From Pedobacter mucosus (lineage in GTDB: Bacteria > Bacteroidota > Bacteroidia > Sphingobacteriales > Sphingobacteriaceae): a stretch of 64,000 bases of DNA. Shown here in pieces: positions 35,938 to 45,723 of this stretch. Location: the NCBI RefSeq assembly GCF_022200785.1, contig NZ_CP087585.1:2046001-2110000 (forward strand), in the 5' to 3' direction. The position numbers and the translations under genes were made by a program. The notes under the pieces were generated by a model that made no database searches, was not told where the DNA came from, and saw only the letters and a program-made list of their open reading frames with translations. Numbering within the stretch: position 1 is the stretch's first letter; every line of letters starts with the position of its first letter.

Positions 35938-37293
35938 TTAATTGCTTTTTTGCCATTGATCAGGGATGGTGATTACGCAAATATTCATCGATCGATTGTC
36001 TTCTGATAACATTGCCGATTGAATTTCTATCTTTTTCCCATCAGGACTCATTGTTGGATGAGGATGATCTGCAGCCGTTGGTTTATGTCCTGTAGATAAC
36101 AGCCTCATTTGTTGCGTGTTTCTGTCAATAAGATAAATGCTTCTGGAAAAATCATCACCCACCGCCCACTTTCCATCAGGAGAACCACTTACATGCCACA
36201 ATCCACTACCACTTGGGGTTTGACCGGCAATTTTCATTTCTCGAGTACGTAAATTAACAATGGCTAAACCTGTGGGTTTTTCTCGAGTACCAGACGGACC
36301 CCAAGCATTTTCCTGTCCGGGGTTAACACCATTTACGCCAGTTTGTGCTGCTACATTAGTCTTTGTTCCGGGTATTGTTCTGTGACCCATAATGGCCATT
36401 GCCACTTCATCCCGAGAAATTACGGCCTCATGTGTAACCCATTCATAATCAGATTCCGGATATAAAGGACGTAATCCACTTCCATCACTCATAACGGTCC
36501 AAGTTCTTTGAGGAGATTTGCCACCAGTTTCCCAGCAAAAAACAATTTCTCCTGCAACCCAAGGGTTAGTTTGAATATGGCCAACTTGAAAAGGAACAGA
36601 AACAACATATTTAATTTCTCCAGTTTTAATATTCATTCCAGCAATCCCGGCAGGTCCTGCACCCATATTTCGTGGTCCAAAACTTTTTTCAAGCTTAGTT
36701 CCGGAAGCAAGATGCTTAGCGGCTTCTTCTTTTCCAACCCTAAAATAGGCCCAACCTTCATCGCCATCTAAAGCCATATCTCCTCCCGCACCAATTTCTT
36801 CTGGCGTTGTACCACAAACTCTTTCGTAAGTTTTTACAGATTTCATTTTTCCCAGCCTACTATCTGCCAAGACTTTTGCTAAATCAACTTCAATGATTTG
36901 AACGGCGCCACCCGAACGTCGCGTGGTATCAACATTTCTCGTAAAAAATAACTTCATTGATTTTCGAGCGACGTTTAACATTCCAGTATAACCACCTTCA
37001 GTTACCTGTACCATATCTCCAGTGAGTTCGTTAACAGCCATTGCCTCGCCTTTTACTCTTCCTGAACGATAAATCAGCCATTTCCCGTCTGCTGTCCATT
37101 GGTTATGGGTTTGATAAATTTTAGAATCTCCAGTAGGTGAGCTGGTTAAAAAAGTAAGCATTGCACCGGTAATTGGATCTTTTATTACCTTCCGTTCTGA
37201 AGGAAAACGTTTTCCAATTTGCGCATTAGCAAAATTTGCTGATACAAAAAGGCTTATAAATGTAGCAATGCCTATTATATAGTTTTTAATCAT
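35938..37293 (-). CDS. PL22-like oligogalacturonate lyase family protein
   Basis: The secreted 451-residue protein (signal peptide about 1-24, ending FANA) is a seven-bladed propeller with WD40-like blades such as HNQWTADGKWLIYRSG. The segment GHIQTNPWVAGEIVFCWETG, and then EWVTHEAVISRD, match oligogalacturonate lyases of family PL22, which cleave short unsaturated pectic chains. The conserved His and Gln in these motifs would hold the metal. Its start overlaps the stop of the GH105 gene by one base, so the two are translated together. They probably act on pectin-derived oligosaccharides in the periplasm. Confidence 0.82.
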   Translation of the reverse strand: MIKNYIIGIATFISLFVSANFANAQIGKRFPSERKVIKDPITGAMLTFLTSSPTGDSKIYQTHNQWTADGKWLIYRSGRVKGEAMAVNELTGDMVQVTEGGYTGMLNVARKSMKLFFTRNVDTTRRSGGAVQIIEVDLAKVLADSRLGKMKSVKTYERVCGTTPEEIGAGGDMALDGDEGWAYFRVGKEEAAKHLASGTKLEKSFGPRNMGAGPAGIAGMNIKTGEIKYVVSVPFQVGHIQTNPWVAGEIVFCWETGGKSPQRTWTVMSDGSGLRPLYPESDYEWVTHEAVISRDEVAMAIMGHRTIPGTKTNVAAQTGVNGVNPGQENAWGPSGTREKPTGLAIVNLRTREMKIAGQTPSGSGLWHVSGSPDGKWAVGDDFSRSIYLIDRNTQQMRLLSTGHKPTAADHPHPTMSPDGKKIEIQSAMLSEDNRSMNICVITIPDQWQKSN

Positions 37294-38675
37294 TATTTCT
37301 CAATTTGGACTGCGCTATCATTAATTTTAAAAGGATGCTGTTGAAGCATGCGGAAGGTTTCGGCTCCAGCCAAAAGCACTGGCCCATAACTATGAGCTGC
37401 AAAAACATTAACAGGTCTGTAATAATAAAAAGCCGGATCAAAACCCATTCCTGTTCCTACACAAGTACCTTCTACTTGGCCGTTTTCGTTAATTTTTGTG
37501 TTCACAGCATTCCATGCCAACAAAGCCATTGGGCCATATGCTTTCGCATCAATCCAGCCTTTATTAATTGCCCGGGCGATACAATAAGTATAAATTGCAG
37601 TTGCAGAAGTTTCTAAATATGAATCATTACGATCTAAAAGCTGATGCCAAAATCCTGTTTTATCTTGTAACTTCGATAGTCCGATTATATGTGCTTTCAA
37701 CATTTTTAAAATTATTGGTCTTCCAGGATGATTGGCAGGTAATGCATCGAGAAGTTCAATTTTCGTCATTAATGCCCAACCATTTGCTCTTGCCCAATGA
37801 AACTGTGGGTGTGGATCCATATCCTGAACCCAACCATGCATGTATAAGCCTTTTTCAGTATTGAACATTTTTTCAGCGAAAAGTTGATATTGCTTCACCG
37901 CTTCATCAAAGTATCGAGATTCACCGGTAAGCACACCCATTTGGGCAATGGCTGGTAAACTCATATACAAATCATCTAGCCAAAGCGTATTTGGTAAGGG
38001 CCTGTTCCTTGCAAGCGTTCCGTCTTTTAACCGGAATTCTTTAGTCATGATGTAGTTTAGATAATGATCAATTACCGGCCGAAGACTTGGCTTGGTTCCA
38101 CCAGTTCTCTGTGCTTTAATCATCGATGCCGCAATGGAACCAGCATCATCTAAGGCATGCGGCGTAAGTATAGAACGCACCGGAGTTTCGGCACCGGCAT
38201 TTGATTTTAAATAATTTTGATAGGCAGCAGCTACATCTGCAAGAAAATTAACTCGATTAATAGTGTAAGTGCTATACTTTTTATCGCCCGTGGCAGCAGC
38301 AACTTCCAGCATTCCTGTATAGGTAACGCCCCATTCGTAACTGGTTAAACGATAATCGCCTGGTTTAAATACAGAATTCGAATTAGCTTTTTTTAAATCG
38401 GAAATTATTGTTCCAGTGGTTTTATCAATTAATTGAAAGGGAGTATTTTGATCAAGATAATTAAAGATTTTATCCAGTGAAGCTTTGATATCTGTTGTTT
38501 TAGTTTCACCGTATGGTATGGTATAATTAGGCTTCAATAAATGAAGCGGTGTGGTAACATCGTTGCCTTTCTTTGTGATATATTGCGCAAAGGATGGATA
38601 GCTTAATAAAATCAGCGCAAAAATGCAAAGCATTTTAAGAAACAAAGTCTTAATAACTTGAGTGAAAATTAACAT
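37293..38675 (-). CDS. GH105 unsaturated rhamnogalacturonyl hydrolase
   Basis: A 460-residue secreted enzyme starts at ATG 38675 (MLIFTQVIK); a TTG 11 codons earlier is less likely. The signal peptide ends SYPSFAQ. GH105/GH88 motifs are visible: YEWGVTYTGMLEVAAATGD, NTLWLDDLYMSLPAIAQMG and WARANGWALMTKIELLD of the alpha/alpha barrel. These enzymes remove the unsaturated uronic acid left by pectate or rhamnogalacturonan lyases. It is followed directly by the PL22-like gene, and a GH2 and a GH53 enzyme lie upstream, so the cluster fits rhamnogalacturonan I breakdown. Confidence 0.9.
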   Translation of the reverse strand: MLIFTQVIKTLFLKMLCIFALILLSYPSFAQYITKKGNDVTTPLHLLKPNYTIPYGETKTTDIKASLDKIFNYLDQNTPFQLIDKTTGTIISDLKKANSNSVFKPGDYRLTSYEWGVTYTGMLEVAAATGDKKYSTYTINRVNFLADVAAAYQNYLKSNAGAETPVRSILTPHALDDAGSIAASMIKAQRTGGTKPSLRPVIDHYLNYIMTKEFRLKDGTLARNRPLPNTLWLDDLYMSLPAIAQMGVLTGESRYFDEAVKQYQLFAEKMFNTEKGLYMHGWVQDMDPHPQFHWARANGWALMTKIELLDALPANHPGRPIILKMLKAHIIGLSKLQDKTGFWHQLLDRNDSYLETSATAIYTYCIARAINKGWIDAKAYGPMALLAWNAVNTKINENGQVEGTCVGTGMGFDPAFYYYRPVNVFAAHSYGPVLLAGAETFRMLQQHPFKINDSAVQIEK

Positions 38676-38851
38676 AATACAGGCTTTACAACAATCAAAT
38701 TTTTGCAACGCGAAAACTTAACGTTTTGTTTATAAGTGGTTATTTATGCTAAATGTAATTTATTAAAAATACAAGTCCGACCTGCATCGTCCTGCTTAGG
38801 CAGTAAAGATGTCGTTACACTTATTTTAATAAAGTCTAGAAATTAATACTG

Positions 38852-41311
38852 TTATTTTATGGCTGATAAACTAATTTTTCCTTCTACTAGTGATTTCCCT
38901 TTAACTTTAAGTTCAATTTTGCCATCTTCCTTTTTTGATTGTACCAACACCACTAACTTTCCACTAAAAAGTCTCATAGTGGGCTTTTCAAAAGATGCTA
39001 GTGAGGTTGCATCACCGTTACAAACCGCTTTAAAACTTCCAGCTCCTGTAACTTCAAAATTAAGGTCTGTAGTGACCGTTGGACAAGGATTTCCATTTTT
39101 ATCCACTACAGAAACGGTAACAAAGGAAAGATCTTTACCATCTGCAGTAATTTCTTTTCGATCTGGAGAAAGTATAATTTTATAGGGTTTTCCGGCAGTT
39201 ACCACTTGTTCATTAGCAGCAGGTTTTCCATTTTTATCTAGCGCAACAACCGTAAGTACACCTGGTTCGTATTTCACATCCATCCACATTAACCTATAAC
39301 GGTTTTGGTTAGATGACTTATCTTTCCTTCTAATTCCTAAACTTTTTCCATTTAAGAATAACTCAGCGCTATCGTAATTTGTATACACGAAAACTGGTGT
39401 GGTTTGTCCTTCCCTGCCTTCCCAATTCCAATGTGGAAGAATATGAAGAGTTGGTTTTTCGGTATTCCACCTACTTCTATAAAGGTAAAAGCGATCTTTT
39501 GGAAGGCCAGCAAGATCAGAGATTCCAAAATAAGAACTTCTAGATGGCCAACTTTCATCATACGGTGTTGGCTCTCCTAAATAGTCAAAACCTGTCCATA
39601 CAAATTCGCCAATTACCCAAGGTTTATCATCCTGCATTACAAAATCATCATCTGGCAAGTTAGACCAGCTGCAATATTCCATATCGTATGATGAAGTTTG
39701 AAAATCATCATATTTCTTCTCCGCCGCTTTTACTACAGGAAATTTATAAATCCCTCTTGAACTAACTGTAGATGCAGTTTCTGATCCTAATATGAAACCT
39801 TGTGGAAAAGCTTTATTGGCTTCCTCATATAAATGAACTCTATAATTTAAACCTGGAACATCTAGCAATGCGCCAAAACCCGACTGCATGGTTGCCTTAA
39901 CTTGATCCATCCCTACTGTTACTGGTCTGGTTGGATCTTCGCGATGGAAAATATCTTGTAAACGTTTTGCTCTTTTTACACCTTCGGCACCAAATTGGTC
40001 CGGAACCTCATTACCCGAACTCCACATTACAATACAAGGGTGATTTTTTGTTGCTTTAACTAAGTTTACAATGTCTTTTTCAGCATCAGTATCAAAAAAT
40101 AAATGATAACCATTTTCTACTTTAGGTTTCGCCCATTCATCAAAACTTTCTGCCAAGAACATAAATCCCAATTCATCACAAAGTGCAAGTTGCTCAGGAG
40201 AAGGCATATTATGCGAACTTCTGATGGCATTACAGCCCATATCTTTTAAAATAACCAATTGCCTGCGAAGTGCCGCCGTATTAATTGCCGTACCTAAAGG
40301 CCCAAGATCATGGTGAAGACAAACGCCTTTAAACTTACGAACTACACCATTTAAACTAAAACCAGTAGCTGCACTATACTTTATATCTCTGATTCCAAAC
40401 TTGGTTTTAACCACGTCCTTTAGCACATTACCTTGATAAAGCTTCGATATTGCCGTGTACAGATTTGGATTTTCAGGACTCCAAAGCTTAGGATTTTTAA
40501 CGCGAATATTCTGATCTGTTTCATTCCCAAACATGGAAGATGTAGTGTCGGCACCAGCCTGTTCGCCATTACTATTTACAATCTGAGTGATCAAACGCAT
40601 ATTTTTAGCGTTTAATTTGGTCTTGATGTTAACTTTCGCAAAATCGGCAGTTATCGAAGGCGTAGTAATACTCACTCCCCATTGATCAATATTCACCTCA
40701 TCCTTAATAATTAAGTGAACATTTCGATATAAACCAGCACCCGGATACCATCTGGAAGATTTAGCTCTATTGGATAAATGAATAGCGAGTATATTTTTTT
40801 TGCCTTTTAATAGGTGATTTGTAATATCGATATAAAAGTAGTTATAGCCATAGTTCCATTCGCCAACAAGCGTACCGTTTAAATATATTTTAGGTTCACT
40901 CATTGCTCCATCAATCTGTAATAGAACTTTTTGGCCCTTTTGCAAATCGTCTAACTGTATAATTTTTCGATACCAACCATCTCCAATGTATGGAAGTGCG
41001 CCTGTTCTACCCGTTTTTTCCGTTGGCTTAGTTTCTCCATTCTGAACTATCGTAGTAACCTGTTTATCAATTTCTTTATCAAAAGGGCCGCTAATTGCCC
41101 AATCGTGTGGTACAGAAACTTTTTGCCATTTAGAATCATCAAAATCACTTTTTGCTGCGTTTGCAAAATTTCCTTTTGAAAACTTCCAGCCTTCATCTAA
41201 AAGGATTTCTTTACGTTGAGCATTAGCGATTAGATAGGTTTGGTTGATTAATAACAGGACAAATATTATTTTCTTGATGCTTAACGACTTACTAAAATTA
41301 TTTTTTTTCAT
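38852..41311 (-). CDS. GH2 beta-galactosidase, secreted
   Basis: The 819-residue enzyme has a signal peptide (to about residue 31, ending ANA) and the GH2 layout. An N-terminal sugar-binding domain (LDEGWKFSKG to IDGAMSEPKIYLNG) and an immunoglobulin-like domain lead into the TIM barrel, with acid/base Glu in CIVMWSSGNEVPD (about 433) and nucleophile Glu in WVIGEFVWTGFDYLGEP (about 568). A DUF4982-like domain and an Ig-like domain end it. Given GH53 next to it, its role is probably to release galactose from galacto-oligosaccharides of pectic beta-1,4-galactan; GH2 members vary in specificity. Confidence 0.92.
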   Translation of the reverse strand: MKKNNFSKSLSIKKIIFVLLLINQTYLIANAQRKEILLDEGWKFSKGNFANAAKSDFDDSKWQKVSVPHDWAISGPFDKEIDKQVTTIVQNGETKPTEKTGRTGALPYIGDGWYRKIIQLDDLQKGQKVLLQIDGAMSEPKIYLNGTLVGEWNYGYNYFYIDITNHLLKGKKNILAIHLSNRAKSSRWYPGAGLYRNVHLIIKDEVNIDQWGVSITTPSITADFAKVNIKTKLNAKNMRLITQIVNSNGEQAGADTTSSMFGNETDQNIRVKNPKLWSPENPNLYTAISKLYQGNVLKDVVKTKFGIRDIKYSAATGFSLNGVVRKFKGVCLHHDLGPLGTAINTAALRRQLVILKDMGCNAIRSSHNMPSPEQLALCDELGFMFLAESFDEWAKPKVENGYHLFFDTDAEKDIVNLVKATKNHPCIVMWSSGNEVPDQFGAEGVKRAKRLQDIFHREDPTRPVTVGMDQVKATMQSGFGALLDVPGLNYRVHLYEEANKAFPQGFILGSETASTVSSRGIYKFPVVKAAEKKYDDFQTSSYDMEYCSWSNLPDDDFVMQDDKPWVIGEFVWTGFDYLGEPTPYDESWPSRSSYFGISDLAGLPKDRFYLYRSRWNTEKPTLHILPHWNWEGREGQTTPVFVYTNYDSAELFLNGKSLGIRRKDKSSNQNRYRLMWMDVKYEPGVLTVVALDKNGKPAANEQVVTAGKPYKIILSPDRKEITADGKDLSFVTVSVVDKNGNPCPTVTTDLNFEVTGAGSFKAVCNGDATSLASFEKPTMRLFSGKLVVLVQSKKEDGKIELKVKGKSLVEGKISLSAIK

Positions 41312-41443
41312 CTAATACTGATAATTTATTATGGCTTCAAAATCTTTTAATGATGTCTTTTGAAACTTGCTCAAGGTAAATATTTAACCTGATGATTTTG
41401 AGTTTTATGCTTGTTTGAGTACCATTTTGTAAACACAAAAATT

Positions 41444-42493
41444 TTAGAATTTCAAAAATGCATCCAACGCTTTTGATGGTTTCCCGTCATTACCCCATGC
41501 GCTTAAAGCATAATGACTCCAGCTTTGTGCACCTTCAGGTTCCCAATATATTACGCCTAAACCTTTTTTTGAAGGAACATCTTTTACTTTTTGCATCGCT
41601 GCAATGAGCATATCGTAAGTATTTTGTACTTTATTTACTTCGTTTCCGATTTCTACAATCATCACTTCCTTATTAAATCTTTTAGCCATATCGTTTAAAT
41701 TGTAGGCTAAATCATCAATTGATTTTGTATAATCAGGCTTTCCATCGAGCCAAAAAGGATAGTATGAAAGGCCAATAACATCAAATTTAGCACCATGCAA
41801 AGCAGCATTATCAAACCAGGTTCTAAACCTATTGTTATTATCTCCTTGATCAAGGTGCAATATTACTTTCGTAGCCGGACTAACTTTTTTCACAGCATCG
41901 TAGCCTTTATTAATCAGTTGCGAAAGTTGCGACCAATTCGATGTTTTCCCTTCGGGATAAATCATGCCTTCTGCCGTTTCATTCCCCACTTGAACCCATT
42001 CAGGGTAAATTCCTGCGTTTTTTAAATCCGTCATAACACTTTCTGTATAACTATAAACGTCTTTTAAAAGTGTCGGAAAATCATGTCCTTCCCAAGCTTT
42101 TGGCTTTTTCTGTTTTCCAGGGTCGGCCCAACTATCGCTATAATGAAAATCGATCATCACCCGCATACCCCATTTTTTAGCTCTTTGCGCCATTTCTACT
42201 GTTTCAGCAGCGCTACAATGTCCACTTGCTTTGTCGTTTGATGGATTTACCCAAGTCCTTAATCGAATAGTGTTTATTCCATGATCTTTCAATATTTTGA
42301 AACAATCTTCTTCAATACCATTATTGTTATAAAACTTAAAACCCGTTGCTTCCATTTGGGGTAACCAACCAATGTCCGCACCTTTTACAAATGCGTTGGT
42401 TTTATTGGTAATGATTGTTTGCTTAGCGGTACAGCCCATAATTAGTGAAATACAGAAACATGCTACTAAGCTTTTTTTTATGGATTTTATCAT
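41444..42493 (-). CDS. GH53 endo-beta-1,4-galactanase, lipoprotein
   Basis: The 349-residue protein starts with a lipobox signal (SLIMGC, Cys about residue 21), so it is likely surface or periplasm lipid-anchored. The GH53 TIM barrel is clear: KGADIGWLPQMEATG, NTIRLRTWVNP, acid/base Glu in WVQVGNETAEGM (about 171) and nucleophile Glu in MIVEIGNEV (about 280). GH53 enzymes cut internal beta-1,4-galactan bonds of arabinogalactan and rhamnogalacturonan I. It is the first gene of the minus-strand cluster GH53-GH2-GH105-PL22. No SusCD pair is next to it. Confidence 0.94.
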   Translation of the reverse strand: MIKSIKKSLVACFCISLIMGCTAKQTIITNKTNAFVKGADIGWLPQMEATGFKFYNNNGIEEDCFKILKDHGINTIRLRTWVNPSNDKASGHCSAAETVEMAQRAKKWGMRVMIDFHYSDSWADPGKQKKPKAWEGHDFPTLLKDVYSYTESVMTDLKNAGIYPEWVQVGNETAEGMIYPEGKTSNWSQLSQLINKGYDAVKKVSPATKVILHLDQGDNNNRFRTWFDNAALHGAKFDVIGLSYYPFWLDGKPDYTKSIDDLAYNLNDMAKRFNKEVMIVEIGNEVNKVQNTYDMLIAAMQKVKDVPSKKGLGVIYWEPEGAQSWSHYALSAWGNDGKPSKALDAFLKF

Positions 42494-42715
42494 TTAGATG
42501 ATTTGTAAATTAATTTTTTAACAAGATTATTCAGTGCAGGTTTATACTTATTTGCCGATGATCGATTATTCTGCAATATTTTTTCGGCCAAATTTCAAAA
42601 TTTTAATTAGAGTTTAAATAAATTAATTCAAATAAATTAAACAACTGACTCATACTATTGTCTTTCTAAAAAATGCTTTTAAATTTTGGAAAAGCAGGCA
42701 ATGAGAATCTGATTT

Positions 42716-43408
42716 ATGACAAAACTACTTTTAACCCCGCTATTATTTATTATTTTTATCGGTGCTGCAACAGCTCAATCTACTGAATCTGGTGGGTGGT
42801 TATTTATTTCCCATACTCAAAAGTTATCAGAAGAGTTCGATTTCCTGGCCGATGTTCAGCTAAGATCTGCAGATCAATATTCGTATTGGAATACTGTGTT
42901 ATTGAGAGGAGCTATAAATTACAACCTCAACGATCATCATTCTACTGCCATTGGGTACGCTTTTTTAGGTGAATGGGAAAAGATGGAAGGGGGTAAAGAT
43001 TTTGAACGTGAACATCGCTTATATGAACAGTACATCTTTCAAACCAAATTAAAAAAAACAGAATTAACGTTAAGAGCAAGGTTGGAGCAGCGTTTTCAAA
43101 AGGATGATCAGATTAAATTTAGTCAGCGGATTAGGGCTTTTGCAAGTTTCCAGATCCCAATATTTGCAGATTCACAATTTGAAAAAGGAATTTATTTAAA
43201 AGCGCAAGACGAGATTTTTTTAAACATTCAGTATAAAGAAAATGTAAATGGAAGCATTTTAGATCAGCACCGCCCTTATGCTGGAATAGGTTTGCGAACA
43301 GGCAAAAAACTTGATATTGATTTAGGATACATGAGGTGGTTTCAGCGAGAATTAGATGGAGATGTGAACAAAAATATTATGCAGGTAATGATTACCACAA
43401 GTTTTTAA
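42716..43408 (+). CDS. DUF2490-family outer-membrane protein
   Basis: The 230-residue protein has a signal peptide (to about residue 20, ending TAQS) and the DUF2490 pattern: GWLFISHTQKLSEEFDFLAD, YNLNDHHSTAIGYAF, EHRLYEQYIF and RLEQRFQKD. Alternating strands and a terminal phenylalanine (MITTSF) predict a beta barrel. Function in this family is unknown. It stands alone, divergent from the GH53 gene across 222 bp and convergent with the HAD gene behind it. Confidence 0.85.
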   Translation: MTKLLLTPLLFIIFIGAATAQSTESGGWLFISHTQKLSEEFDFLADVQLRSADQYSYWNTVLLRGAINYNLNDHHSTAIGYAFLGEWEKMEGGKDFEREHRLYEQYIFQTKLKKTELTLRARLEQRFQKDDQIKFSQRIRAFASFQIPIFADSQFEKGIYLKAQDEIFLNIQYKENVNGSILDQHRPYAGIGLRTGKKLDIDLGYMRWFQRELDGDVNKNIMQVMITTSF

Positions 43409-43420
43409 TTAGCTAAAGGT

Positions 43421-44077
43421 TCATTTTGATTTAAGAATTTTTTTCAAATCTGAAAAAGAATCAATAACGTGAGTGGCTTTTTTATCGGGCTTAAAATATG
43501 GAGAAGTTCTTTGAACGGTGATCATGCCAAGTTCATTACCAGCCATAATTTCAGCTTCTGGGTTATCTCCAATAATCCACATTTTATCAGGCTCTACATT
43601 ATATTTTGATCTTAATTGTTCAAAAATTTCCTTTTTCCCTAATCTATTTTCATCATAAACATCGTCTATAATAACTTCATCAAAATCATTTGTTAAACCA
43701 AGTGCATTTATTTTTTCTTGTTGCAGATTTACAACGCCAGAGGTTACTAAAACTTTTATTCCTGAGAGAGATTTAAGTACTTCATAGTCTTCAAAAGGCT
43801 CCAAATTAAGTTTATAATTACTTGTTGTAAGCACTTCTTTTGCTACAGCTTTCATCTGCTCATTAAATCCAAATTCTTCTGCCAAAGCATCAATTGCGAC
43901 TTGTTTAATTTGACTGAGTGCTTTTTCCAAATCATCTTCTGGAACAGTGCCCTGATTAGCTTTCCGAATTACATATAACAATTCAGAAAAGATCTCATCA
44001 GGTACATTAGCAGATGGTAAAATAGTTTCGTCGAGGTCAAAAATCAAAACTGTATTGTTCATATTAAAGGTTTTCAC
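43421..44077 (-). CDS. HAD-superfamily hydrolase
   Basis: The 218-residue protein belongs to the HAD superfamily. Motif I is VLIFDLDETILPS (nucleophile Asp14, Asp16). Motif II is VLVTSG. The motif III/IV region contains KKEIFEQL and IIGDNPEAEIMAGNELGM, the last acidic residues binding Mg. The C1 cap is helical, as in phosphoglycolate phosphatase-like members. The substrate is unknown. An alternative start lies six codons in (MNNTVL). It converges on the DUF2490 gene with 12 bases between stops. Confidence 0.88.
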   Translation of the reverse strand: MKTFNMNNTVLIFDLDETILPSANVPDEIFSELLYVIRKANQGTVPEDDLEKALSQIKQVAIDALAEEFGFNEQMKAVAKEVLTTSNYKLNLEPFEDYEVLKSLSGIKVLVTSGVVNLQQEKINALGLTNDFDEVIIDDVYDENRLGKKEIFEQLRSKYNVEPDKMWIIGDNPEAEIMAGNELGMITVQRTSPYFKPDKKATHVIDSFSDLKKILKSK

Positions 44078-44377
44078 AATTAACTATCTTAAATTTAAAT
44101 TGTTTTGCTAATCTTGATTTGACGATTTTAGATTTCGTTAAGATGAAAAATCAAAATAATTTTCTTTGCCTTTATCAAGTCGTGATATTCAACAAAATTA
44201 TTAGCTACTATAAGTGAGCATTTTAACTGAAAATTCAATTGAAAATTCGTTTCGTAATTGGCTGAATTTTTAAAATGCACATGGGTTCTAAAAACAAAAA
44301 AAGCCATCAAGTGCGTCTATTGAAAGAAAATAATAAAAATTATGCCCGATTCTATAGTATTTAACTATTTTTGAGGA
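44078..44377. other. AT-rich intergenic region
   Basis: Exactly 300 bp between the divergent genes at 43421 and 44378. It is AT-rich, with an inverted CAATTGAAAATT-type stretch near 44238. It presumably holds both promoters. No repeat family or named element was recognised. Confidence 0.5.
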
Positions 44378-44722
44378 ATGTCACCTATTTTTGAAATTCT
44401 ATACCTTTTCGAGAGTCCAACCCTTTTTATCACGGAGATAAAGCGTCTTGATCTACCTGAAAATTCAGAACTTTCAGATGTATTTCAATGGCTATACCTG
44501 GATAGAAAATCAGGGGCTTTGGTTAAATTATGGTTTCGTTCCAAGGATTCATCACCTGCAATTGAAGAAAGATATTTCGAACAGGGATATTTGAAATTTA
44601 ATGATGCACAGGCAACATTTATCGAAAAATATAATTCTGCACAACACGCTTTAGATAATCAAAATAAGAGAACTCCAGATAAAAATTTACTTATTTTATT
44701 AGAAAACTATTTGAGATCTTAA
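44378..44722 (+). CDS. Hypothetical protein, small and soluble
   Basis: I do not recognise this 114-residue protein. It has no signal peptide or membrane segment. It is acidic to neutral, with an alternating helix and strand pattern: DVFQWLYLDRKSGALVKLWF, then a helical end rich in Asn and Gln. It is monocistronic, ahead of cysE by 176 bp. Codon use fits its neighbours, which supports a real gene, but nothing else does. Confidence 0.6.
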   Translation: MSPIFEILYLFESPTLFITEIKRLDLPENSELSDVFQWLYLDRKSGALVKLWFRSKDSSPAIEERYFEQGYLKFNDAQATFIEKYNSAQHALDNQNKRTPDKNLLILLENYLRS

Positions 44723-44898
44723 AAAAAAATTGTAATTAGTTTTTTAAGCAAACAGATTTTTAAAAATTATCACGTTAAAAACACAAAACGATTTTTTAAC
44801 CTTTATTCGTTCATAATCAAGTTTCCGTTCTAGTTTAACCTATCAAATACTTTAACTTTACATGCATTTGGTTATTATATAATCTATAAGGCATTATT

Positions 44899-45720
44899 AT
44901 GAATGATGATTTTTTTACACATTTATCCCAACGACCTGTTTATGGAAATGATATTCCTACAAACCAGGTAATTGCTGATTGGGCTTTAAATGTTATTCGA
45001 CTTTTGTACCCAGAAAGTTACTCCGATCAACTATTATTGCCACAACAATTAAAAGATAAATCAATCAATTATCAAAATGATTTATCTAAAATAATCTCAG
45101 CCTGTTGCAAAGAAAAAAACAAAAATTGCAATGAAATTTCAATTGGTTTTTTCGCAAAATTGCCAGAATTATATAGAGTTTTAAACACTGATATACAGGC
45201 TATTTTTAACGGAGATCCTGCAGCTACCAGCGAGTTCGAAGTAGTACGCACCTATCCAGGGTTTTATGCAATTTGTTTTTATCGAATTGCGCACCAATTA
45301 TCATTAGCTAACGTTCCAATTATTCCCAGGATCTTAACGGAACATGCACATTCCAAAACAGGTATCGACATTCATCCAGCCGCAACCATTGGAGAATATT
45401 TTCATATTGATCATGGTACGGGCATCGTTATCGGTGAAACAACGACAATTGGTAAGCACGTAAAGTTATATCAAGGCGTTACGCTTGGCGCATTAAGTGT
45501 TCATAAAAATTTAGCAGGAAGTAAAAGGCATCCAACTGTTGAAGACCAAGTAGTGATATACTCTGGAGCAACGATTTTAGGTGGAAATACGGTAATTGGG
45601 CAAAATAGTATTATTGGTGGAAATGTTTGGATTACGGAAAGTATAGCACCTTTTTCTACCGCATATCATGCTCCAATTATTAAGGTTAGAAACATTAACG
45701 AAAACAGAGAATTACAATAA
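44899..45720 (+). CDS. cysE: Serine O-acetyltransferase
   Basis: CysE makes O-acetylserine from serine and acetyl-CoA, the first step of cysteine synthesis. The 273-residue protein has a helical N-terminal domain and a left-handed beta helix with hexapeptide repeats. Clear motifs are GIDIHPAATIGEYFHIDHGTG and VIGETTTIGKHVKLYQGVTLG. It is followed after 3 bases by the cysteine synthase gene, so both act in one operon. The C-terminal tail that normally reaches into the active site of cysteine synthase is present but short. Confidence 0.93.
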   Translation: MNDDFFTHLSQRPVYGNDIPTNQVIADWALNVIRLLYPESYSDQLLLPQQLKDKSINYQNDLSKIISACCKEKNKNCNEISIGFFAKLPELYRVLNTDIQAIFNGDPAATSEFEVVRTYPGFYAICFYRIAHQLSLANVPIIPRILTEHAHSKTGIDIHPAATIGEYFHIDHGTGIVIGETTTIGKHVKLYQGVTLGALSVHKNLAGSKRHPTVEDQVVIYSGATILGGNTVIGQNSIIGGNVWITESIAPFSTAYHAPIIKVRNINENRELQ

Positions 45721-45723
45721 ATT

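Noticed and set aside
44128..44310. 60-codon frame upstream of the 114-residue protein gene
   Set aside because: AT-rich, low-complexity frame in a divergent promoter region with no supporting feature.
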